This document shows positions 24,599-35,543 of a stretch of DNA of 64,000 bases, one piece after another (the stretch's first letter is position 1; the number at the start of each line of letters is the position of its first letter). The stretch comes from Margaritispora aquatica (taxonomy: Eukaryota; Ascomycota; Leotiomycetes; Helotiales; Discinellaceae). The notes under the pieces are model-generated. The model did not search any database, was not told the origin of the DNA, and was given only the letters and a program-made list of their open reading frames with translations. Made by a program: the position numbers and the translations under genes. The stretch covers positions 632,925-696,924 of the forward strand of contig VJWN01000002.1 of NCBI GenBank assembly GCA_007644065.1, read 5' to 3'.

Positions 24599-27564
24599 AT
24601 GGCCAGTCCCATGCCCAAGGATGAGACGATGGAGGAGGACCAACCTGGAATCCCACATCTCATTCCAAATCCTTTGTGGAGAGCAGTCAATTCAGACAAA
24701 GATTTGAGCCGTGTTCTCCTCAAGGAATCAGCAGCATTTCATGCACACAAAGCTATGAAGGATCTTCTTCAGACATTGAAAATGCACGTTGACTTGAATC
24801 CAGCTTGTCAAATTCGAATTGACAAGATCGAAAGCATCGTAAAGCGCAAGAAGAGCTTTCAAGTTTACATTGGGTTTCAGGGAAGCAGTGGTGCTGGAAA
24901 GAGTACACTAATCAATGCTTTGATTGGGTTTGCTAAGCTACTCCCATCTTCAGCCGAACAAGCTTGCACAGCAGTCCCGGTTGAGGTGTCTTACAACTTC
25001 AGCAATGATCCCGACTCCAAATTTGTTCTTAAAGTTTTGTACATCACCAAAGATGAATGGCGAGCAGAACTTGAGCTCTTATTTGAGGCACTTGCTGCAC
25101 AAGAGAATGCTGGCGGAGAGGATGACGAGGCCGAAATCGAGAGAGCTGCGTTGATCCGACAGACAATGGACAAAATCAAGCATCTCTATGGTCCTGACAT
25201 TCGATCTGTTGACAAGTTGAAAACCTTCAGCGTTGAAAAGCTTCTATCTCATGTTGCTGTTCGTTGTCTCCTCGGCTCTACCAAGGAGATTAAGACATCC
25301 AATAGACAAGACTTCACAGCCGCTCTCCGTGATTATATCGATAGCGGGGATGGCACACGTGGTGCTCCTACTTGGCCGTTAGTAAAGTTGGTAAAAGTCT
25401 TTGTTAAAGCACAGATGCTCGAGAATGGATTAACTTTGGTCGATCTTCCCGGTGTTGGTGACATCAGCTTGGCTAGATCATCTGTAGCGGAGCATTACCA
25501 AAAGCAGATGTCCGTGACATGTATCTTGGCAGATGCTCGACGTGCAATCACGGAGAAGAATGCACACGACTTGCTTGAAAATATCACAAAGATCAACATG
25601 CAGCTTGATGGGTTATATAACTCGAAATCGCTCTGCTTCGTACTATCCCAGATCGATCTGGAATTTGATCTTGACCAATATCTTGCTACTCATCCCAAGA
25701 CGAATCAGAAGTGTAGCGAGGACATGAAGAAAGTCAAAATCACCAATGAACGAATTGCAAATCTTACAAGTGAAAGGGTTTTAGCGACCAAAACAACTCG
25801 TGAGGACAAGGCAGAGGCAAAGAGATGCACTGCTGAGATTGTGATTCTCAGGGAGTTCTTGACCAACAACCCTAATCAACTTGATTTTGTTGCTAGGCAA
25901 ATAGAGTTAGTCGATAAGGAGAGAGATCTGCTAGAGCTGCAAAATCGCATCATCCAAGAAAGCAAGGCAGTTCAAAAACTCGCAAAGAGGATCCACTCAA
26001 ACACCAACGCGAAATTCTGTGCCGTATCCTCAATGCGTAAGAGATGTATTGAGAACCGGAATCAACTCTGCATGAATATTATTCGAAGAGACTATGAGGA
26101 GAATCTAGCTCAGATGGGTCGGAAGACGACTGACAGCCTTGAAGTCTTCTGTGTTGCTGCAACACTCTATCTAAACTATAAGACCACAGAACGCCGCAAA
26201 TCTGGATTCCCAAATCGTGAGGATACTGGCGTCCAGGAGCTTCGAGATTGGCTAATATCTACCACCTTTGAAGACCGGGAGACAATTGCCCAGTCATTCC
26301 TCCAAGAGGTTGAGGCCTTTCTAGACTCTAACGCTTCATGGATCCAAGACAAATATGGTGAATTGAAAATGACCACTGACTTAAGAGATCTATGGGAGCC
26401 CAGTATGCTTTTGAAATGCGATGATTTAGAAGAGGTAATATATTTGCAGCTCTCTCCTTTACTGTATATACTAATATCGAAGAATAGAAACTGTCTCAAC
26501 TCGCGATCTCCTCATCACAGGCAATCAAGGGTATCATTCAACAGAACCTATACTCGGCGCTCCCTGACTTGGTCAATAAAGCTGCAACAAATGCCGAGAC
26601 CCAGGTCAAGGAATTCATGCTGGGGGTTACATGGTCTACCCATAGGTGCATCAACCGACACCATGGTCACTGGGTTAGCTCAAAGAAAATCAAATACAAA
26701 TGGAATGACAAGCTGTAAGTAGCTTTCTATACGGACCCAAAGAAACATGAACTAATTAAAGCCCATAGTTCAGTCAGCCTCAAGGAAGTCGTCCGTCCTT
26801 TCTGGAATAAAGCATTCCTCGAAGGCGTCCCAGCCGAACAAAGTGTCTTTATCGAAGATGCCAAGAACCTCATCATCGCTTGTGCATCCCGAATCGCCGA
26901 AAATACCCATGCTCTCAAGATCTCACAGGCACTCTCTGCGCTACAGGACCTCGTCTCTCGCAACTCCAATCTCATGGAGAGCGAGTCCAAAGCTGCGTTC
27001 GCCGAGATCGAGGGAGCATACCGAAAGTCTCACCGCAGAATACCGCCAGCCATCAAGAAGTTCTTAATTCCGATGTATGACCAATGCGCGTCCAACAGTG
27101 GCCAAGGCCACTACGCCGCTAACAAAGCTCTCCACATCAGGACCATGCGCCACAAGGGCGTACAGATGTATACGGAAGGTGCTGCAGCTGTCATAGAGGT
27201 CGTAGAGGAGATGCTTGCGAGCCTGGATCGTACGCTAGCTAAGGCGTGCGAGGCACCTGTGGCCGATATTCGGGAGCAGGTTATACGTTTCTTTGATGAG
27301 AACACGGCTACGGGTCCGAGGACCAGTAGTCGTAGGGTACAGTCTAATGCCAAGGTTAATCTGCAGCGCGATATGATGGCCGCGATTGGCTACCTTACCG
27401 AGAAGTGGACGATGGATAATGGCAGGAAGGGCGTTGTGGAGGAAGACGTTGATGAAGATGCGGATGAGGCCGATGCGTTTGATATTGCGGAGCTTTTTTA
27501 TATGAAAGGCGAGGATGATGATGATGAGTATGAGGATGGTAGTGATGAGGGCGAGCTGCTCTGA
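24599..27564 (+). CDS. SLIP-GC/dynamin-like large GTPase
   Basis: Three exons (24,599-26,434; 26,488-26,714; 26,769-27,564) splice in frame to 952 residues. Both introns are 53-54 nt with good donors, and the first has a tactaat branch point. The start is the first ATG in the open frame. The P-loop GSSGAGKS is at residues 95-102, a probable switch Thr at 124, DLPGVGD at 282-288, and SQID at 350-353 takes the place of the usual N/TKxD. Long helical, charged stretches follow, and the protein ends in a highly acidic tail. This layout matches the fungal relatives of nuclear GTPase SLIP-GC, a dynamin-superfamily protein; the cellular role in fungi is unknown. It is the first gene beside the repeat block. 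The family call is firm for a dynamin-type GTPase and moderate for SLIP-GC. Confidence 0.85.
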
Positions 27565-30500
27565 TTATCCTTTCGTCTTGGCTCCATCAAATGAAGTCGG
27601 GACTTTGACTTGTGTCAGAGCGAAGTTGCGTCAACATTTTCGGGAAGCTGGTATTCAAAGGTCTTTACTTCATGCCTTTAGGAATGCAGCCATTATCTAG
27701 GTTCCTAAACGTGGACACGCATAACTAGAATTACATGGCTTTGCATTGTAGCGTTTTCTAACAATATGTTTGCCATGTTAGCAGAATACATCACATCCCA
27801 AAAAACTCTCCATCCACTAACTCACTTGTCGTTCTCGCATCATGTATTGATAGCTCCGAGGCAAGCCTCGTTTAAATCCAAGCAGGTGACTTTGTCTTTC
27901 TCAAACCTCACAATGAATCCGAAATTATTCCAATTTTCTCATATAACAGCCTAAAATAGAAGCTGGTAATACTCCAAATTCCAGAAAGAGACATCCAATA
28001 ATGACTGTGTCTCTTTGAATATCACTCCCTCGTTCAGTAAAGACTCTAGATACATAGCTTTCTAAGGTTAAAGGATCGAAGTCCCGACTCTGATTCTCGC
28101 TTATTTAGTGGACAGGAAAGATGCCAGCCAAGTGGAGCCAGAGCCAACCATAAATCATAAAAGCTGCGAAGTCCTATAAATTCCGTCATTCCGCTAAATT
28201 ACCACAGGACTTGTCTGAAAGTGATTGGACTAGACTTCGATAGATCCCGATACCTTATTTAGCGAACTCCAGACCCATAGTCGCCGAAACATATCTCCAA
28301 GCACTTTTATGATCTTTTATAGTAATCTTACAATTCAAGGTCGTTTCTGGGTTCAATCATTATTTCAATCACGATGGTGTAAAGTCCAAATAAGCCGTCA
28401 ACCCTCTTCAGGAAAAGCTGCAGTATTGCGCCACTTAACATGAGCTTGAATCTAAAAAGATGCCTTTGGTTTAGAAATAGCATGAGAGCTATCTTAGAAG
28501 AAGATTCGCTTGCCGCATTAGGTGAATGTATTGCAGATCGCATATTTCATACAGACATAAGGAGCATCATGCGAACACTTGGATACGAATGGCTTGATAT
28601 CAACCTACTGTAAGAAGGGAGCAAAAATTGTGCTATCCAAATGACTGCACTTAGTAGATAGAGGAGTATCTAGTAGTTCTACCGAGATGGACGGAATGCT
28701 TATTGGTAAGTCGCTCTCGGATATGGATGAACCTGTAACTACCTAAGCTGGTGCAACATGGTTCCCTCACAGAAAAGAGCGCATGTTGTCAATAATAGAA
28801 AGTCAAAGACAGTGGACCTACTGGCGAATCAGAATTGGGACATTATTATTGAAGAAGAGGTTTTGATGAGAGATTTCGAGATGGAGAAAAAAAGAACGGA
28901 TGGTATTGACAAACTGAGTTTGTTGAAATAGCAAAGAAGTAAAGATACCAATCTCAGAGGAGTCGAGTTTGCTGGGGCAAAGGCTCTAAGCGACAAGCAA
29001 TGACTTGAGCGAAGACAAGGACTAATGCCTCTGCAGGAGATTATCAATATACACACCCGGCTACATTTCCATGACTTGACAGCCGAGGTCGCGAGAATAT
29101 AAGGGGTATTATGAAGGCCAAGGAAGCCATAGGGTTCAAGATTTTATATCAGGTAGATAAGGGGGGTCTTATTGGTAAAAGGGTATATCTCACTGCTTTA
29201 GGGAAAATCCTGTGGCTATAAGTTAATGATTCACTCTTTCATACACATTCTTCTTTTGGTGAACAGTTTTTGTGATATGATTTCTATCTGTGAATCTCGA
29301 GTTCCAACTAGCGTAGACTGACTAGATACTAATGATATAGGTTTGCAGAACATATTCTTCTTTGGTCGGGTAGCTGTCGTGGCATTACTTCTATTAATAT
29401 CAAGTATTAAAGACTGGTCAGATAATGAATTTGTAGGCTAGCAATACGAATTCTCTACAGTTGACAGTTGACAGTGAATATCCAGCGCTTGGTAGCACTT
29501 GACAACAACATTAAACACCTAGTCAAAATCCCGCCGAAATTCAGTCTGGTAATTCAGACTTTACTATGATATCACCTAGTCTACAATAGTCATGGAGACT
29601 CTCTAGCTTTATAGGAATATATACCTTCCTAGCCTGCCTTAGTTAAGTAAGGTAAATTACAGTACAACAGCCATGAATAAGCAGTCCTTGCCTGTAGTTG
29701 CTTATTTGAGGATTGCTTGGAGAGGAATCTCAGTGCGCTTTATAGATCTGAAAGGCGCTGATGACAAGAAAAGTGGACGGTAAATACCTACTTTGTCGAG
29801 TTTAGTTTGGATTTGTGAATCATTAAATGCTTTGGAGACGAAGTTGAATCTACAGTACAAGGGAAAATTAGACGCGCTTTTGGATGTCACCCAGGTCCGC
29901 GCCAATAGGTAAGAATGAGGACGTCTTCAACCCGAGTCTCTTTAGCTAATTACCTTGTCGTCATAAAGGCCTATGAAATTCTGGACGAGAACGCCTTTGG
30001 AGTCTGAAGCGATCAATCCTCGCTTCTCGTCATGCTAGAAACTTTACAGAGTAATTATCACTGGGTCGACAATGACATTGAGCAAGTCGTCATCAATGTC
30101 GTCCCATTTCTGATTCAGTGCATGGAGCTCAGTCTTGTCCTCCCAGCAAATCTTGTTCTAATCTGCAAGGACAGCCACGACCACCAGGACGATGCCGAGC
30201 GTTATATTGTCAATTTCCGGACTGATCTAGATTTCGCCGCAACCATCCTGACCAATACCATCAAGAAAGTAAAGGTCCTCGTATAAATGCCACGCTCACT
30301 TGCAAAGGGGGCTCGTCTGGGCTTTCATTGAAGGCGAGCTCTTTCAGAAGTCAACACAGGCTTCTGCCTCGCTCTAGAATAGCTCCATGTTCTTCTAACT
30401 GTCTTGGTGACGCCTAAGCTGACTTCAAATCAATATCTCCCATCACGATATTGTATGTAAGATAGGGCAATCTAAAGACAACACAAGATAACGCAATCAC

Positions 30501-31202
30501 GAGCGAGACTGACGCTTATCTAAAGAGTAAAGAAATGTATAGGATCAAGAGAAAACAGCGAAAAGGGCATGAAAAAAGCAGATTATTAAAGGAAATGACA
30601 GCAAAAGAGAGGGATACAAAGTAACAGCAATAAAACCCACGGCATTACTTGACAACAGACAAACGCGCCAAGAATTCGAAGCAACATATAAACACATAAT
30701 GCAGCAACATGATGGAAGAAACAAGAATTGACCAGCAGGACCCACGCGAACACCCACCAGATCGACCTGTTCAGCTGGTTGAGTGACAACTGCGTTGCTG
30801 TATTAAGAGACAGTAGAAGAAAATAATTGCCTTTTTATATCTCATAGCTTGCGCTAGTGGGTGTGGGCATGAGTGAATTGGCTGAGTTGATAGGTGAATG
30901 AGTGAGGTCAATGGAAAAATCGACTGCAAGGAAGATTTTGGTAGAAAGGGGTTGAGGAGTAGTGAATGCATGATCAGAGCCGAAATTGAAGTTGAAGTTG
31001 AAATGCACTTCTAACAAATCAAGGGAGAGAACACTGTTCGCACCAGCACATGCATATTAAGTCATCGATGTAAAATTGACGGCCGAGGTAGAACATCGTG
31101 ATGGGCACTGTGATGTGTGATATAAAAGTAATTAATGCCCAAAAGCAACTCAATTACTTTTGTACAAAATATATCAGTCTAACTTGCCTTATCTCCCCTC
31201 AA
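27565..31202. other. Long intergenic stretch with possible gene debris
   Basis: About 3.6 kb with normal base composition and only short open frames. The best is 30,032-30,286 (plus, 84 codons, unrecognised); the same frame continues upstream to about 29,960, broken by one TGA, so it may be a decayed exon. Hydrophobic minus-strand frames at 30,545-31,017 are low-complexity and not convincing. No RNA gene was recognised. Confidence 0.4.
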
Positions 31203-33014
31203 TCATTTCCCGTCCCCAGAATCTCCCACCTTGAGCGGAAGATTCGTCCATTTCCCTAGCAAATCCTCAAAGATTGCATCATCTTCCACTTCATCCTCGA
31301 GATCTTCATCACCCTCAGCTCCACGATTCCCGTTCTCATTTTCCGCTAAATCAATGTGATCGAAGAAAAGACGACTGTGCTCTCCCTCCTCCTCGCCAGA
31401 GCTTACCCTCCCCTTCGGCCAGAACCCTCTCAGCCACCCCACTACTCCCATGCCATTCCCTTTTCCCTCCCGTCCTATATCTCCATCAACACTCACGCTC
31501 AGAGGCTCAGCAACCAGGTCCAAAGTTGCCGGCTCCATCTTTCTCTCCCACGCCCAACTCGTCAACCCTGGAACAAACTCATACACCGCACCCCCAACAC
31601 TCCACGCAGCACCGTACATACTCGCCAAGATCCCCTTCCCAATGCCCTGCCGCCTCCCTAACCCTTGTCTATAGAACTGGCGCGCACTATCACGTAGCGC
31701 TTCTGTGGTTTCTGCGTCTAGCCTTTCAAGACTGTGGCCTTCGCCCCTTTCGAGTAATTTGAGAAGATTCTGTTGGATAATTTGTATCTCTTCTTCTGTT
31801 GCTTCAACTGATTGTGGTGGTGTTGCTGTCTCAACAGATGCGTCTTGCTGTGTGGATGGTAATGGTGGTGCCGATGCTGGAGTTGGAATGATGGCAATGC
31901 GATTGGAAATGGGGACAATACTTGGTGGATCGCTTGTCTCTGGATCCGAATTTAAAGAATCACCATTCTCTGCATAGGGGCCTGGAGCCTTGGTAGCCGT
32001 CAAAGACATAAATTCAAGCATCATCTCAACCCTCTTCATAAACCTCCGTGCAGCCTGGATTCTCTGGCGATGATCTTTATCAAATCTACGATGTTCCTGC
32101 TGTAACTCCGCCACCATAGAATGCAGATCCTCGTATGCCTTGGCAATGTAAGCGAGATCCTCATCTTGCTCGATTGTGGCAGTGTGGTGATTTAGCAGTT
32201 CGGTCAGAAGATTGAAGCACAACGAGAGTTCCATTAATGCCATGCGTACTGTTTTTGGAGGCCATTCGTCTTCCATGGGTGGAGAAGTGCTACTTATCCC
32301 TAGCTCTCTACAGCCAGTGATGTGAACTGTTGTGTTGATGTTTGCACTGAATCCTGACGGCTGTTTTTGGTACTCGATCGAGCGTCGTAAGCCGTTGTAC
32401 TTTTGCTTTATTTCTCGCTCCGAGCGAGCAAGTGTCTCAATTAAGTGTTTTTGGTACATCAACGATGTCTCGGCTGCTTTCCTGTGATGGTCAGTTCTCA
32501 CGAAGTATTGCTTCGTACTTGAAAGTGCCTACTGATTTGACACATCCCGCGCATAACTCAACACCTGCAGCATCAGCGTCAATGAAGCCTTCAGTCGGTC
32601 CAAATTACTCCTCAGCAGCTCCATTTTCTGCTGCTTAAACGGCCACTTCAACCTCTCGCCCATAATCCTCCTCTTCTCCACCTTTCCAGCCTCGTCTCTC
32701 AGAAAACCACCCAAGCTCTTCTCCAACGCTCCATCCAATTCCTGAAATACAGCAAGGCAATCCTTCACTGTCTGCGCTGTAGCCATTAATGCGCCCTCAG
32801 ACACCACGCGCGACGTGTCGTCCTGAATAAGCTGGCATAGCTCTTTGAGCACCGTCGAAGTCAGCGAGACATCACTAGAAATTCCGCGCGCAGAACGATC
32901 GGCGCCAGAGACGAGTTCGCTGAAGGTGAGGAGCTTGAGGGAAAGCTTGAAGCCGTAGTCGGCCAGCTGAGCAATGGAGGCTATAACTGCGATGGCGGCG
33001 AGCACTTCGGCCAT
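31203..33014 (-). CDS. Protein with fungal STAND N-terminal domain, no NTPase
   Basis: Two exons (33,014-32,533 and 32,481-31,203) joined by a 51-nt intron (GTAGGC donor, ctgac branch, cacag acceptor) give 586 residues. Residues 1 to about 150 start MAEVLAAIAVIASIAQLADYG and form a helical bundle of the type found at the N-terminus of fungal STAND/NLR proteins (PigL_N/HeLo-like). No P-loop follows. Instead there is a helical middle, a Pro/Ser/Thr-rich linker (about 325-385), a Gly-rich hydrophobic segment (about 435-475, GIGKGILASMYGAAW then FVPGLTSWAW) and an acidic tail. The neighbouring gene on the plus strand is an NLR-like protein. By analogy with HeLo-type proteins it might act at membranes, but that is inference. 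Confidence 0.75.
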
Positions 33015-35543
33015 TTTGATTAAGGACTACAGTGGGTGCATAATCTGTAACTATGAGAGGAGAGTGGGATTGTAAGTTTGGTAAGATTGTGGTGAGGTAA
33101 GGGTGAGGCTTAGACTTGAAGCCGTGAGTGAGATGAGGTGGTTGAAGTAAGGCTGACTCAGCAGAAATTCTCAAATCATTTGCTAACCGTAGTGAAGTTG
33201 ACTGGTGAAATTTTTATTCTAATAGAAGGCAATAGTTCTTTCGAAGTATATATTCTCATGAGCTCAAGTATTTAACGTCATAATCTGTCAAAATTTATTG
33301 CACTATGGGCAAGAGATCTTATAAGTGGCTGGGTTGGGTATTGATTCTTCTGCCAAAATCAGCGCAACTAAAAACTCCCTACAGCTACCTTACCCATTGT
33401 CCTGTTCAAATTCGGCAAGCAAAGAAAGTGGTTATAATGGAGTTCATATTTCTTTGGTGTGGCCGTACAAGGTCATCGAAATTTGGGCTCGCGTCTCCGC
33501 TGTACTAGATACAACCACCATGACATGCCCATCATTGAACCTATCCACCTCTTTCTTGCACGTTGTGCCTAAATTCACCTTGTCTGTCTTTAAATACGAA
33601 ATCTCTAAACTCATAAAACTCTTTATTTATTATGTTAAACCCTTAGACTCTATACTAGCTTACCACTCAGGCTAATAAAGCGTGCGCTCTGTAAACTCGT
33701 CTAAAACGACTCGTATAATAAAAAATCCTTCTTACATAACCAACCCTTGAGTATATTTATATATACTTACACTTAGCCTATTAGTTAAGCCGCTTTTACT
33801 TAGTTGCCCGAGCTCTTTTTGGTTCCAAGGGTCTAGTCTACTTTTAGAAGCCTTACCTTTACGGACGTTATAGTTCTTAGGAATTTATTGGCTTTTAAGA
33901 CCTCTACACCTAAAGTCCGCCAATATCTCGTGATATAGTTGTGATATTAGGTACTAAAAAGCCAGTACCCAGCCAATGGAAACTTATATTTTATTCCTTC
34001 CGTCTCTTTCGAGAAACCGCTCTCCTTGTATCCCTTTCCTTTCTATATTTACCTTTCAACTCTACCAAGGTTACTTTCCTTGAGATACAGACTATTATTT
34101 GCCTCTGCTTCAAGGACTGCTCCTCTTTCTCATCTTTAATAATACAATATTTGAGCCCCATAAGCCTTTTATCCGAGTCTGAATAGAATCAAAGCCTCTG
34201 CTTTCCGTAGTACCTGTGCAGTTACTTGACACATCTGTGGAGAGAAGTGGGCCTTGGTTATAGTGGCAGTAATTCCAGAAAGTTGCAAGTGTCTTGGCAT
34301 CTGTGATCCTCCATAGCTTTGCACGTAATCACCTTTTTGTGTGATATGCCGAGCGAGAGTATTGAGGCGTAGAAGGCTGGTAATCACAACTAGGTGCTTC
34401 TCGCGATACGAGACAGTCAAGGGGTGTACAACTTCAAAACAGACGACTTATGTCTCATTCGATAGGTCCGGAGGAAGAAAGAGAAGATGGCTACACCAAA
34501 TTGTTCTACCAATAAACCTCAAATTGTGTTCTTGTGAGCCCTCTGATATTTCTCAAGTTTGGGGCAGACGTTGCTGAGAGTGTTCATCCTCCGAATAGCG
34601 CTACATATGACCTCCTACAGAAATATTAGCGACCAGTGTCATTTGGCAGATTTTCCGAATTGCGATGCGCTCCAGGCTTTAAAGCGAAAGTTGATGAGGA
34701 AGGAGTGAAGGCATTTTCGGAGAACGGGCAAATGGAGGAAGAAACAGGAAGGGAAGCGAGTAAAAGTTGATTGGAACTCAACAACAGATGAGAATTACAG
34801 TCAGTTATTCCTGGTGGAAATCTGAAAGCATCTGTCCGCATAGTCAGTCGACCTGCACAGCCCGTGGCGTTTATCGCTGTACCAATTGCTGGACAATCAT
34901 GTCCGCATACAGCAGCCTTATCAGTTATAGAATGCCTACCACGGCTATATATTCGATATAAGGTAGAATAGGTACAGCCAATTTCTCTTACAAATTCTAC
35001 CTTTTTTGCTAGGATTTGTGCATTTCTATGCTCATACCATGCTTAACCGCTGTACCTTTTAGCCGAGGCATTCTTTAGGGCAAAACGACCAGCATTCTGC
35101 TACACGGTGTACAAGTTACCTTATTTCCCATCTATGACAAAAAGCCCAAGCAAAAGCCCCTTTCAGTAAGAAACTCGTGTAAAAGGCGAACATGCACCGA
35201 AACAACCAATCTCGAACTCCAACTCTGTTTGGATTAAATTGTGGCGTCCTTGGCTTCGATGCACGAAAATGCGACGCATTCAGAATCGTTCTCTCACTCT
35301 GGATCGTCTTGGGCGAGCATTACAAGGATCAATCTGCCTGCAGAAGCCACCTCGCAGCCTTGAATTAATGCACACCGAGCACTCGCGGTGGTCGTGGTCG
35401 TGGTGGTGGTGGTGAACATAATCTTACAACTTACGTCGCTTCAATTTCCACTTTTCTTTTTTTAACTTTGAGATCTAGAAGCCGTTCAGAAGTCATCAAG
35501 TTTCACTAAGTGCCACCCATCAATCACGTAACGTTGCAACGAC
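33015..35543. other. Intergenic stretch with AT-rich repeat remnant
   Basis: No convincing gene. Part of this interval (about 33,580-33,960) has the TA-rich, CA/TG-poor look of RIP-mutated DNA. A short ggtggtcgtggtcgtggtgg microsatellite lies at about 35,385-35,414. The rest is normal-composition spacer, including the promoter of the NLR-like gene. Confidence 0.5.
33580..33960. repeat. Small RIP-like repeat remnant
   Basis: Sequence of about 380 bp rich in TA (for example tataataaaaaatccttctt and tatttatatatacttacact) with many fewer TG and CA than the flanks. It looks like a decayed transposon fragment sitting between the STAND N-domain gene and the NLR-like gene. I cannot name the family. 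Confidence 0.45.

Noticed and set aside
30545..31017. Four overlapping hydrophobic minus-strand frames
   Set aside because: Low-complexity, overlapping in different frames, with no homologous look and no splice-consistent extension.
31274..31977. Plus-strand frames opposite the STAND N-domain gene
   Set aside because: Shadows of the minus-strand coding sequence; Pro/Ser/His-rich composition typical of antisense frames.
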